Source: a virus
Virus record (IMG/VR): IMGVR_UViG_3300044638_007250
Coordinates: 1 to 63,212 of that record
Length of the DNA stretch: 63,212 nt
Strand: one strand, 5' to 3'
Part shown: piece after piece, positions 47,664 through 55,666 of the stretch
Layout: each line of letters starts with the position of its first letter
How positions within the stretch are numbered: the first letter of the stretch is position 1
Notes under the pieces: model-generated
Database searches by the model: none
Told to the model about the DNA's origin: nothing
What the model saw: only the letters and a program-made list of their open reading frames with translations
Position numbers and translations under genes: made by a program

Positions 47664-49418
47664 ATGAGCGATGTTAGTTTAGAGTCAAAAGCGATGACGA
47701 TTCTTGAGTCCTATGAGGGCGGCAATAACTATATCTTGGAATTAAAACGCAAATCACAAGTTAATAAAAAGTTTTATCCAACAAGAAGCCAATCAGAATA
47801 TATTATCAATTTCCACGATAAACAACCAAAGGTTGCTAAAAAGTGGGTAATCCTTGATGCATACTTTGCACAGAAATTGGCTGACGATAAATTATATACC
47901 GAAATACCACAAAAGGTATGGGTTGAGAAGTTATTGGCAGATAAAGAGAAAGCTTACCACATTTGGGGTAAAGTTTTAGATAAAGAAGAATTTCACGATT
48001 TTTGGTTACCAAAAGCGGCAATCATTAAAGACAATTCAGTTAAAGATGTTGTGATTGATTATTCAAAATATTCTCACCGACCTCCACTTGAACATCAAAA
48101 AGAAGCCGTTCAAAAATTGGTGGAGAATAAAAAGTTTATTCTTGCTGATGACATGGGTCTTGGTAAAACCACATCTACAATCATCGCAGCTTTAGAATCG
48201 GGTTCTAAGAAGGTATTAATCATTTGCCCCGCAACATTAAAAATTAACTGGAAACGTGAGATTGAAAATTATTCTGACAAATCAATCTACATCGCAGAAA
48301 GTAAAAATTTCAGCACAGAAGCTGATTTTGTTATTATAAACTATGACATAATAAAAAATTTCCATGACCCTAAAAAGAAAGATGACTCTCAAGTTCTTGC
48401 TGCCAATTTTGATTTGGTTATTGTCGATGAAGCGCACTATATCAAAAATGCTACAGCGCAAAGGACGAAACTAATTAACGACATCGTTAAAAAAACTGAA
48501 CGACTTTGGTTGTTGACGGGAACACCAATGACATCACGACCAATCGACTACTTTAACTTATTAAGTTTAATTGACTCACCCGTTGCAAAAAATTGGATGG
48601 CTTATGCTATCCGTTATTGTTCAGGATACCAATTTAATGTTGGTGGAAGAAAAGTTTGGAACGTAACAGGAGCATCCAACCTTGAAGAATTAAGAGACCG
48701 AACTGTTGGTTTAACATTACGACGATTAAAAGAAAACGTTCTTGATTTACCTGACAAGATTATTACTCCCGTATATTTAAGATTAAAATCAAAGTCATAT
48801 GAAAATGTAATGGGTGAATACTACGATTGGTACGATAAAAACCCTGAAGAGTCCAAATCACTCACCGTACAGTTTTCAAAATTAACAAAAGTTAGACAAA
48901 TCATCGCAGATGAAAAAATTGCACAAACTATTGAACTCGCTGAAAACATTCTTGAACAAGACAAGAAAGTTATTATTTTCTGTAATTTCACTGATTCCTT
49001 AAATAAAATTACAGAACATTTTGGTAAATCCGCAGTTAAACTTGACGGGTCAATGTCAAAACCTGAACGTCAAAACTCTGTTGACCAATTTCAAGATAAC
49101 CCAAAAGTTAAAGTATTTGTGGGTAATATTAAAGCTGCAGGTGTCGGTATTACATTAACCGCAGCTGAAGCGGTAATCATGAATGACTTATCATTCTTAC
49201 CTTCAGACCACGCTCAAGCTGAAGACCGAGCATATCGTTACGGTCAAAAAAATAATGTTTTGGTTTATTATCCAATATTCGAAAACACAATTGAAGGTAT
49301 CATTTACGATATCTTAAACAACAAAAAACAAGTCATCGCCACCGTTATGGGAGACAACCAACACCCCGCCGATGCCGCAGAAGAAATACTACAAAGAATT
49401 AACGAATTGCGATATTAA
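47664..49418 (+). CDS. SNF2-family DNA helicase/translocase
   Basis: 584 aa. The ATPase core follows an N-terminal region of 135 residues: PLEHQKEAV (Q-type motif), motif I DDMGLGKTTS at 162-171, LIICPATLKINW (motif Ia), DEAH at 255-258 (VDEAHYIKN), motif III LLTGTPMTSRP, then the second RecA lobe with KVIIFCNFTD, LDGSMSKPERQ, AGVGITLTAAE and motif VI AQAEDRAYRYGQ. This is the SMARCAL1/HARP-like branch of SNF2 rather than T4 UvsW. Such enzymes remodel forks and anneal DNA, so it may take the UvsW role in recombination-dependent replication. Sigma70-like promoter upstream; no late element, unlike the next gene. Confidence 0.9.
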   Translation: MSDVSLESKAMTILESYEGGNNYILELKRKSQVNKKFYPTRSQSEYIINFHDKQPKVAKKWVILDAYFAQKLADDKLYTEIPQKVWVEKLLADKEKAYHIWGKVLDKEEFHDFWLPKAAIIKDNSVKDVVIDYSKYSHRPPLEHQKEAVQKLVENKKFILADDMGLGKTTSTIIAALESGSKKVLIICPATLKINWKREIENYSDKSIYIAESKNFSTEADFVIINYDIIKNFHDPKKKDDSQVLAANFDLVIVDEAHYIKNATAQRTKLINDIVKKTERLWLLTGTPMTSRPIDYFNLLSLIDSPVAKNWMAYAIRYCSGYQFNVGGRKVWNVTGASNLEELRDRTVGLTLRRLKENVLDLPDKIITPVYLRLKSKSYENVMGEYYDWYDKNPEESKSLTVQFSKLTKVRQIIADEKIAQTIELAENILEQDKKVIIFCNFTDSLNKITEHFGKSAVKLDGSMSKPERQNSVDQFQDNPKVKVFVGNIKAAGVGITLTAAEAVIMNDLSFLPSDHAQAEDRAYRYGQKNNVLVYYPIFENTIEGIIYDILNNKKQVIATVMGDNQHPADAAEEILQRINELRY

Positions 49419-49427
49419 CGAATTACG

Positions 49428-49454
49428 GATTATTTATATATAACGGATAATCCA
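49428..49454 (+). promoter_or_regulatory. Inverted repeat with late-type element before the SOD-fusion gene
   Basis: GGATTAT (49428-49434) and ATAATCC (49448-49454) flank a 13-nt centre; TTATTTAT (49431-49438) overlaps the left arm, ending 21 nt before the ATG. A near-direct repeat TTAACGAATTxCG also lies just upstream (about 49400-49427). A promoter with a possible operator is inferred. Confidence 0.45.
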
Positions 49455-49459
49455 ATATT

Positions 49460-50989
49460 ATGAAAAAAACAAAAGAGAAAATCCAACAACTAGAGTTACA
49501 GATACTTGAAAATCACGTAACAAAAGAAAAAGAGTTGTTGATTACAGAAATGAAGAAAATCGGAATAGAGAAACTACCTTATTCCTACTCAGCCCTCAAA
49601 CAATTTATTGACCCCGAAACCATGAGTTTCCATTACAATAAACACTACAAAGGGTATGTGGATAAATTAAACGACGCACTTTCAAAAAAGAAATACGGAG
49701 ATTTAGATTTAGAAAAAATTATTAAAACAATTAGTCGTTTTGATAAAACAATTCGAAACAACGCAGGTGGAGCGTTTAACCACGCATTGTTTTGGAATAT
49801 GTTAACTCCCGAACCAAAGAAACTTACAGGTGAACTTTACAAAAAGATTACTAAACAGTGGGGTACATTTACAAACTTCAAAAAAGAATTTGAAAAAATT
49901 GCCAAAGAAAGATTTGGTTCAGGTTGGGTATGGTTAGTTTTAACAACTAAAAACACATTGAAGATTATGTCGACCCCAAACCAAGATAATCCATTGATGA
50001 ATGTAATTGAAGGTGGGGGATTTCCATTGTTGGGATTAGATTTGTGGGAACACGCATATTATTTGAAGTACAGAAACAAAAGAGACGAATATATTGTAAA
50101 CTTTTGGAAAGTTGTGAATTGGGATTTTGTAACTAAAATGTACGAAATGAAAATTGAAACCAAGTTATTAGAATCAACAAAAATGAAACAGGTTTTAAGT
50201 GAGGGTAAATCTGAAATGTGTTCCAAATCAGAAAACGAATTTTATAGAATGTTATTCAATGTAAACCAAGAAATTAAATGGACATACATGAATGGTATTA
50301 ATAAAATTCTTAGAGAAGTTTTTAGTGAAAACTTTATTGAAAAACCTGAGAACAACCAATTGTCGGGGGTTTATGACCTTGAGGGACCTGGTAGGTCTGT
50401 AATTAATAAGTTGAATACTAACTACACGGCATTTTGTATTTTATTAAAAGATATTAATCAAGTTATTGCGACCATACCAAATAAAAATCCTATTGTTTTT
50501 ATTGACAAAACTCCCGCAGAACAAAAGAAAGAGGTTGAAAGGCTTGTTGGGGCTTTAAACCATTTCAAATATAGAATTTTTGATAAAGAAAGTTCAACAC
50601 TACATAATTTATTAAGAACGTTAACCGAAAAAGATAAAGCGGGTAGTAAGAGAGAGGAAATCACTGCAGCAATACTTAAAAGATTTTTTGGTAAATCGGC
50701 GAAAGTTGAATTAGTTGGTGAATTAGGTAACAAAAAAGATGCAATTCAAGGTGTTGATTTAGAGATTACAAAGGACGGCCAATTACATACCGCACAAGTA
50801 AAACCATATAGAGAAATGAAAATCGGTGAAGATGGAATTACTTTAGAAGGTACCGCAAGTGTTAAATTATATAAGACAGATTGGATGGTTTTTCAAAAAG
50901 GTAAGAATGTTTTAGTCTTTAATCAAAAACCAAAAATTGTTGGTGGTAATTTTGTTTTCCCATCCGAGTCACTTTTATATAACATATAA
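49460..50989 (+). CDS. Manganese-type superoxide dismutase fused to nuclease-like C-terminal region
   Basis: 509 aa. Residues about 38-230 are a complete Fe/Mn superoxide dismutase: FHYNKHYKGYV (H58 ligand, H62, Y66), NNAGGAFNHALFW (H108 ligand), FGSGWVWLV, NQDNPLM (Q175), and LDLWEHAYYLKYRN (D194 and H198 ligands), then VVNWDFV. All four metal ligands are present. NNAGG and Q175 fit the Mn rather than the Fe type. The C-terminal 280 residues are not SOD; about 398-450 have E400, D433 (GVDLEI) and Q446-V-K448, an E..D..QxK arrangement as in PD-(D/E)XK nucleases, though no match was verified. An N-terminal charged helix (1-37) precedes the SOD. It has a late-type upstream element and lies before the neck gene gp13, so it may be packaged in the virion. 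Confidence 0.85.
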   Translation: MKKTKEKIQQLELQILENHVTKEKELLITEMKKIGIEKLPYSYSALKQFIDPETMSFHYNKHYKGYVDKLNDALSKKKYGDLDLEKIIKTISRFDKTIRNNAGGAFNHALFWNMLTPEPKKLTGELYKKITKQWGTFTNFKKEFEKIAKERFGSGWVWLVLTTKNTLKIMSTPNQDNPLMNVIEGGGFPLLGLDLWEHAYYLKYRNKRDEYIVNFWKVVNWDFVTKMYEMKIETKLLESTKMKQVLSEGKSEMCSKSENEFYRMLFNVNQEIKWTYMNGINKILREVFSENFIEKPENNQLSGVYDLEGPGRSVINKLNTNYTAFCILLKDINQVIATIPNKNPIVFIDKTPAEQKKEVERLVGALNHFKYRIFDKESSTLHNLLRTLTEKDKAGSKREEITAAILKRFFGKSAKVELVGELGNKKDAIQGVDLEITKDGQLHTAQVKPYREMKIGEDGITLEGTASVKLYKTDWMVFQKGKNVLVFNQKPKIVGGNFVFPSESLLYNI

Positions 50990-51000
50990 TAAACTAAAAG

Positions 51001-51008
51001 ATATTTAT
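51001..51008 (+). promoter_or_regulatory. Late-type element ATATTTAT upstream of gp13
   Basis: Plus-strand ATATTTATTAGT ends exactly 4 nt before the ATG at 51013, the same spacing as before gp25, the 125-aa gene and the 519-aa gene. Confidence 0.55.
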
Positions 51009-51012
51009 TAGT

Positions 51013-52134
51013 ATGTCAGTTATACCAGAACCAGAAAGGTCAAAAATTTATACAAGAATTAAACACCTATTAGGTGCACCATTACGTAGTGTTGAAGTCA
51101 CTGACGAAATGATGGATTCTTTAATGGAATTATCTATTCAAGATTACGAACAGTACATTTTGAATTGGTTGATTGATAGTCAGTGGGTTAACTTAGTTAA
51201 TCTTAACATGACAGAAAAATCTGTTGCAAAAGCGTTGATTACAAGAACTATGGATTTTGAACAACAGTTTTCATACTCGTATTCTAAAATTGTTGGTCTA
51301 CAAGCACAAGGTCCTTGGGTTTTAAAGAAAGACTATATTGTTCTTGAACGTGATAAACAAAACTATGAAATTCCTGCTGGTCGTGAAATTAATGAAGTTT
51401 TATGGTTTAGTAATCAACCATGGACCGCATTTGGTATGGGTGGTATTGGTGGATTTGGTGGTGTTGGTTTAGGAGCCAATGAGGCAGGTTTTGCTCAAAT
51501 GGGTTATCAAGGTTCTTATTTTATGATGTCAGGTTTTGACTACTTGATAAGAATGCAAGAAGCAAACATCTTAAACAGAATTCTTGGTGGTTCTTTAACT
51601 TATAGAATTACTGCATTACCTGATGGTAAAAAAGATTTACAACTTTACAACGCACCTGGTAATAACTTTAACTGGAGTCAATATAGTAATTATGTTGGTA
51701 AAGCCGTATGGTATTGGTATTACGATGTAACACCTGATAGTAGAGCAGATTGTTTAAAAAACAATCCCGATGTAATTAAAATGCCTAATGATGTTCCATT
51801 AGAAGAACTTACTTGGTCAGATTTAAATGTACCTGCACAACAGTGGGTGAGAAGATGGTTCACGGCTTATGTTAAAGAAACATTAGGTCGAGTTAGAGGG
51901 AAATATAGTGGAAACTTAAAAACTCCTGACTCAGAATTACAAATGGATTACACAAGTCTATTAACTGAGGGTAAAGACGAAAAAACAAAATTAATAGAAG
52001 AACTTACAGGTGCTGAAGGTTGGTTAACCAGATTGAGACCTGAAAAAGTAATGGAAAAAGAAGCGTTAATTGCAGAAAACTTAAATAAACAAATGAAGTT
52101 TAGAGCAATGCCTCGTCAAATATATGTAATTTAA
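51013..52134 (+). CDS. 13: Neck protein gp13-like
   Basis: 373 aa; T4 gp13 is 309 aa. The signature is the segment AQQWVRRWFTAYVKETLGRV followed by RGKYSGNLKTPDSELQMDY and LLTEGKDEKTKLIEELTGAE, matching gp13 proteins of T4-like phages (VRRW..AL.K..LG..RGK...). An internal Gly/Phe/Met-rich loop (GMGGIGGFGGVGLGANEAGF, about 145-164) is an insertion. gp13 joins the head vertex to the tail. It follows the SOD-fusion gene by 23 bp and precedes the 111-aa gene by 3 bp. Confidence 0.8.
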   Translation: MSVIPEPERSKIYTRIKHLLGAPLRSVEVTDEMMDSLMELSIQDYEQYILNWLIDSQWVNLVNLNMTEKSVAKALITRTMDFEQQFSYSYSKIVGLQAQGPWVLKKDYIVLERDKQNYEIPAGREINEVLWFSNQPWTAFGMGGIGGFGGVGLGANEAGFAQMGYQGSYFMMSGFDYLIRMQEANILNRILGGSLTYRITALPDGKKDLQLYNAPGNNFNWSQYSNYVGKAVWYWYYDVTPDSRADCLKNNPDVIKMPNDVPLEELTWSDLNVPAQQWVRRWFTAYVKETLGRVRGKYSGNLKTPDSELQMDYTSLLTEGKDEKTKLIEELTGAEGWLTRLRPEKVMEKEALIAENLNKQMKFRAMPRQIYVI

Positions 52135-52137
52135 TTT

Positions 52138-52473
52138 ATGGCAATTATAAGAACAATACCATCTACAAGACTAATTAATGGTGAAATCCTTGAGACTTCC
52201 GAAATATCTATTGTATCTGAAAAAGAATACAGAACAAACGGTGAGGAATGTGTTATTATTAGAAATATTTCAGAATCTACAGTAATCTTAGACTCAAAAA
52301 CTACAGACCATGTAGTTGTTAAATCTATGACAAATTTAACAATCAAACCTGATATTGGTAGAATAGACGAAGATTACGATGAAATAGTTGCCGACAAATA
52401 TGCTTGTATTGAGTTTAGATTCTGTGCGGGTAATTGGTACATCCTATCATCAGACGGTCTCAAGAATTCCTAA
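52138..52473 (+). CDS. Small beta-rich virion-type protein (111 aa)
   Basis: 111 aa, beta-strand-rich (ECVIIRNISESTVILDSKTT), ending in ACIEFRFCAGNWYILSSDGL, a terminal phrase seen in short structural or decoration proteins of large phages. No TM or enzyme motif. It begins 3 nt after gp13 with no promoter of its own, so it is co-expressed with gp13. Its last 24 nt overlap the convergent DNA polymerase gene. Confidence 0.6.
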   Translation: MAIIRTIPSTRLINGEILETSEISIVSEKEYRTNGEECVIIRNISESTVILDSKTTDHVVVKSMTNLTIKPDIGRIDEDYDEIVADKYACIEFRFCAGNWYILSSDGLKNS

Positions 52474-55179
52474 TTTTTCTTTCCAATCCTCTTCAGCAAA
52501 GTCATACATATAGTCAGGGCTTAATCCTCTTTTTTCCCAATATTTCAATTCTTGTTCAGTAACATCAAGTACATCTTCTTCTAATCTATCTTGGTCACCA
52601 TCACCTAATGGATGTCCGTTAATTAATTCACATTGTGCCTTTGTAAAGATACCTCGTTTTTCAGGGTCACTAACAATTAAGTTATTTCTAACCTCATCTT
52701 GAAATACAACCATTAATGGTTCCATTCTCTTATTGAATGTTGAGATTGCTCTTGGTACATTATAGTCACCCGTTAAGTTTGGGTTGTTTTCCAATATATC
52801 TTTACTTAACATATAACAATTAAGTTGGACCCCATCACCTTTTTTCTGTACATCACCATGAGATGCTCTTAATCCGTTATTTACATACATAATAACATCA
52901 CCAAGATTAACTGCAAGATTTTCGTGTAATGCAAGTTCCATGTGAGCCATACGACTCATACTATTACCCGCTTTGGTTTTAGTGTTTAATCGTTTCTTAT
53001 AATCATCAAGAGATAATTTAACTTTAGCTCGTTGTGCAATCTTACTTAATGGAATTTGTTTGTCAAAAATCTTTTGTAGGTATTCATAATAATACTCAAC
53101 AAACGACTGACCATCACCTTCTAATAACATCTTAATTCCTTTATCCAAGAACTCCTCAATATAGATTGGAAGTTTCTTAGACTTGATACTATTACCCGTC
53201 AATTTGATTTTACCCTTGGCATCCATAACCGCATAGTTCTTACGAGCCAAGTTAATACATGACGGCCAAACCCCATCCGTATCGAGTGCCATCTCACCTC
53301 TCATGAATATGTCATTGTATTCTGCCACGTCAGCTTCAGGTCCATAATATTCTTTACCCAACTTAACTTTCCAATTCAATCCACGACCAACATAAACTCT
53401 GTCTTTCGCGTCATCAGGAGTTGAGAAGTTCACACCGTCCGTATCCATTACCAAAGGAACATACCCTTTTGTCATAAAGAACTTAATCATCTGACGTAGG
53501 TATTGTCTACCAGTACAAGTAATCTGTTCACCCATATACATGTCTCCCCACGCAAATACCTGTGGAGCCGACAACGCACCGAACATCGAGTTGATGAAAA
53601 TCTTAATCGGTAATTGTTTGTTACCATATGACTCTGATTTCTTACGGTCAGTTTCGTAGAATTCTTCCGCAAGTTGTTTGTATTTGATACGAGTATCACG
53701 GAAGTATTTTAACATTCCTTTCATCGCACCTGTTACGTCACACTTAGGGAATACATCGTGTACCAACTGAATAGATGGATACAGAGACGAAAAGTCGAGC
53801 TTAAGTACGTTCTTACTATAACCAACTTTAAGTAGTCGTGAGAGACCTCCTACGAAGTCTGTTTTACCCTGTTTTTCAGGGATTGCAAGTCCGTGTTTGT
53901 AAGACCAAGCCAACATCAACATCTTCCATAGAGTTGCGGTACCCATTGTAGATACTCTCTCATATGTTGTTGGAATCATCGCTGCAAGTAGGAAAGAACC
54001 CTGATTAAACTCTTGGTCAACCTTTAAGGTTTCATCTAAGTCATCGTCAAGATACATCTCAACAATCTTGTCACCTGTAATCTTTTTATATACGTTAGGG
54101 AACTTTGTGTCTAAGTTATCGTACGCAGGATTGTTAGCTTTCTTGTAGTTACCATTCTGAGTGTTTAACCAATACTCCTCTTTGTTAAGGAACATCTTAC
54201 CGATATTATCGTGGTCAATATAAACACGACTTGGTGATTCGGCATTGATATACTTTGTAATATATTTCAAACCTGCCGCCTTGATACTTGAATTGATTGC
54301 TTGAGCTCTACGAACTGCGTGAATAATGTCGATTACGTTATATCCCCAAATTGAAGTTTGAGTATATGTCTCCACCTCGTTGGCAAGTTTCAACATCCCG
54401 TCTTTTCTTGTAAATGAATGTTGGGGGTGTAATGACTTACAAATCTTTTTAGGGTCAATTCCCAAAATTTTACAACGTTCAAAAATCCAATGCCAGTCAA
54501 AGTTCGCAGAATTGTAACCACCGATGATACTTGGTTTTAATTCGTTGATTACGTTGAAGAACTCGATGATTGCATTTCGTTCTTCAGATTCATCAATACA
54601 TTCGATAACTCTGTGGTATCCTTTATTCGTTTTAATTCCAATCATGAAGATACGACCGTCCTGTGGTTCAAGAGCGGTCGTCTCTAAGTCATATACAAGT
54701 CGGGTGACTTCATCGTAATTCTCGAAGCCCTTAAATAGTCGTTTTTCTTTTGAGATGAGGTATTGTTCTACAGGTGGTAGGATAATGATTTTATCCTTTG
54801 TTTTTTCACCCCACGGGTCACATCCACCTTCTCGGAAGAATTGAATAAGTTCACGATAACCTTTAAGAGATTTGACCATAAAGGTCATGCCTCTTTCTAG
54901 TCTTTCATCACCATGAGTTTCCAATTTGTCAATCATGATACCATGTTTAGTCATGGCTTCTTTTTGGGCTGCTTTGGAACCACCGTAGAAGTTAATATTG
55001 CGTAAATCACCTACCCAAGCGAATGGGGTAAATGTATCCTTACGGATTTCTTTTCCTTTACCAGGAATTTCTTTGATTTTGTAAATGGAGTTGGATGCGT
55101 AGTCAAATTCGATTGCTACTATAAATTCTTCAGGGTCATTCCCGTGCAAGAAAGATTCAATTTCTTCGTTAGATATCAT
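52450..55179 (-). CDS. 43: Family B DNA polymerase gp43-like
   Basis: 909 aa; T4 gp43 is 898 aa. Replicates the genome with a 3'-5' proofreading exonuclease. Exo I YDLETTAL (D164, E166), Exo II NSANFDW (D228), Exo III YLDDD (Y376, D380). Polymerase motif A DFSSLYPSI (D462), motif B KIFINSMFG (K526), motif C MDTDGV (D579, D581). Motif C has Gly where most family B enzymes have Ser (DTDS). No intein or split is seen. ATG start; downstream it overlaps the 111-aa gene. A weak leader hairpin (55206-55221) lies 26 nt upstream. Confidence 0.95.
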   Translation of the reverse strand: MISNEEIESFLHGNDPEEFIVAIEFDYASNSIYKIKEIPGKGKEIRKDTFTPFAWVGDLRNINFYGGSKAAQKEAMTKHGIMIDKLETHGDERLERGMTFMVKSLKGYRELIQFFREGGCDPWGEKTKDKIIILPPVEQYLISKEKRLFKGFENYDEVTRLVYDLETTALEPQDGRIFMIGIKTNKGYHRVIECIDESEERNAIIEFFNVINELKPSIIGGYNSANFDWHWIFERCKILGIDPKKICKSLHPQHSFTRKDGMLKLANEVETYTQTSIWGYNVIDIIHAVRRAQAINSSIKAAGLKYITKYINAESPSRVYIDHDNIGKMFLNKEEYWLNTQNGNYKKANNPAYDNLDTKFPNVYKKITGDKIVEMYLDDDLDETLKVDQEFNQGSFLLAAMIPTTYERVSTMGTATLWKMLMLAWSYKHGLAIPEKQGKTDFVGGLSRLLKVGYSKNVLKLDFSSLYPSIQLVHDVFPKCDVTGAMKGMLKYFRDTRIKYKQLAEEFYETDRKKSESYGNKQLPIKIFINSMFGALSAPQVFAWGDMYMGEQITCTGRQYLRQMIKFFMTKGYVPLVMDTDGVNFSTPDDAKDRVYVGRGLNWKVKLGKEYYGPEADVAEYNDIFMRGEMALDTDGVWPSCINLARKNYAVMDAKGKIKLTGNSIKSKKLPIYIEEFLDKGIKMLLEGDGQSFVEYYYEYLQKIFDKQIPLSKIAQRAKVKLSLDDYKKRLNTKTKAGNSMSRMAHMELALHENLAVNLGDVIMYVNNGLRASHGDVQKKGDGVQLNCYMLSKDILENNPNLTGDYNVPRAISTFNKRMEPLMVVFQDEVRNNLIVSDPEKRGIFTKAQCELINGHPLGDGDQDRLEEDVLDVTEQELKYWEKRGLSPDYMYDFAEEDWKEKLGILETV

Positions 55180-55205
55180 AATATTATTTCGTTGGTTTAT
55201 TAGCT

Positions 55206-55221
55206 CTCACACCATCGTGAG
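55206..55221 (-). promoter_or_regulatory. Leader hairpin of gene 43 (possible autogenous operator)
   Basis: Stem CTCAC/GTGAG (5 bp) with a 6-nt loop, 26 nt before the gp43 ATG. Size and place are like the T4 gene 43 translational operator, but no operator loop sequence is conserved. Confidence 0.2.
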
Positions 55222-55235
55222 GTTTACCTTCGTAA

Positions 55236-55243
55236 ATAAATAT
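55236..55243 (-). promoter_or_regulatory. Late-type element ATATTTAT upstream of gene 43
   Basis: Sense TATATTTATTTAC lies 56 nt before the gp43 ATG, farther than at structural genes, so its role here is doubtful. Confidence 0.25.
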
Positions 55244-55267
55244 AAATGAAAAATCTATTTAATCAAA

Positions 55268-55645
55268 TTAACAACAAGCAGTTTCTGAAATAAAACTTGG
55301 TTGAACATTGATGTACAACTCTTCTCTGATTGGGAGAATTAAATTACCTTCATCATTCTTGATTAAGAACTGACCAACATACCTACCTGGTGTGTTAGTA
55401 TCTCTTGCTGTAAATTTGTAGTAGATATAATATTCAGGTGTCGCACCCAATGGTAAGATAAGTGAAACGATTTCACAAGGAGCTGACACAATTTTAGGAA
55501 TTTCAGTTTCGACATCAATCATTGTGAAGAAAATAGTAGAAACTTCTAAGTCCTGCATCAGTTCCAAGTAACCCGCTCTACCATCTTTAACTACTTGCAT
55601 TTTTAATACAGGTAGTGTCGCATTTTGTTTAATAAAGAATTCCAT
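55268..55645 (-). CDS. Small Ig-like virion protein (BppU N-terminal-like)
   Basis: 125 aa. The pattern FFIKQNATLPVLKMQVVKDG, then TIFFTMIDVETEIPKIVSAP and ARDTNTPGRYVGQFLIKNDE is the layout of the N-terminal Ig-like domain of baseplate upper proteins (BppU): a stretch binding the baseplate ending 'DT.TPG.Y...F'. The protein ends SETACC. It stands alone between the glycosyltransferase block and gp43, with its own late-type element inside a perfect palindrome (55643-55666). Probably a small virion connector or host-contact protein. Confidence 0.6.
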   Translation of the reverse strand: MEFFIKQNATLPVLKMQVVKDGRAGYLELMQDLEVSTIFFTMIDVETEIPKIVSAPCEIVSLILPLGATPEYYIYYKFTARDTNTPGRYVGQFLIKNDEGNLILPIREELYINVQPSFISETACC

Positions 55646-55666
55646 AACAATAAATATATTGTTATG
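55643..55666 (-). promoter_or_regulatory. Palindrome with late-type element and start codon of the 125-aa gene
   Basis: CATAACAAT (55643-55651) and ATTGTTATG (55658-55666) form a 9-bp perfect inverted repeat around AAATAT. The sense late-type element ATATTTAT (55657-55650) ends 4 nt before the ATG (55645-55643), and the far arm covers the stop of the 558-aa gene. It could act as a promoter with a start-masking hairpin. Confidence 0.5.

Noticed and set aside
55184-55258. Short minus-strand frame with the phrase YEGKPHDGVRANKPTK before gene 43
   Set aside because: It has 24 codons, no ATG/GTG/TTG start and a stop just upstream; it might be a remnant, but it cannot be called a gene.
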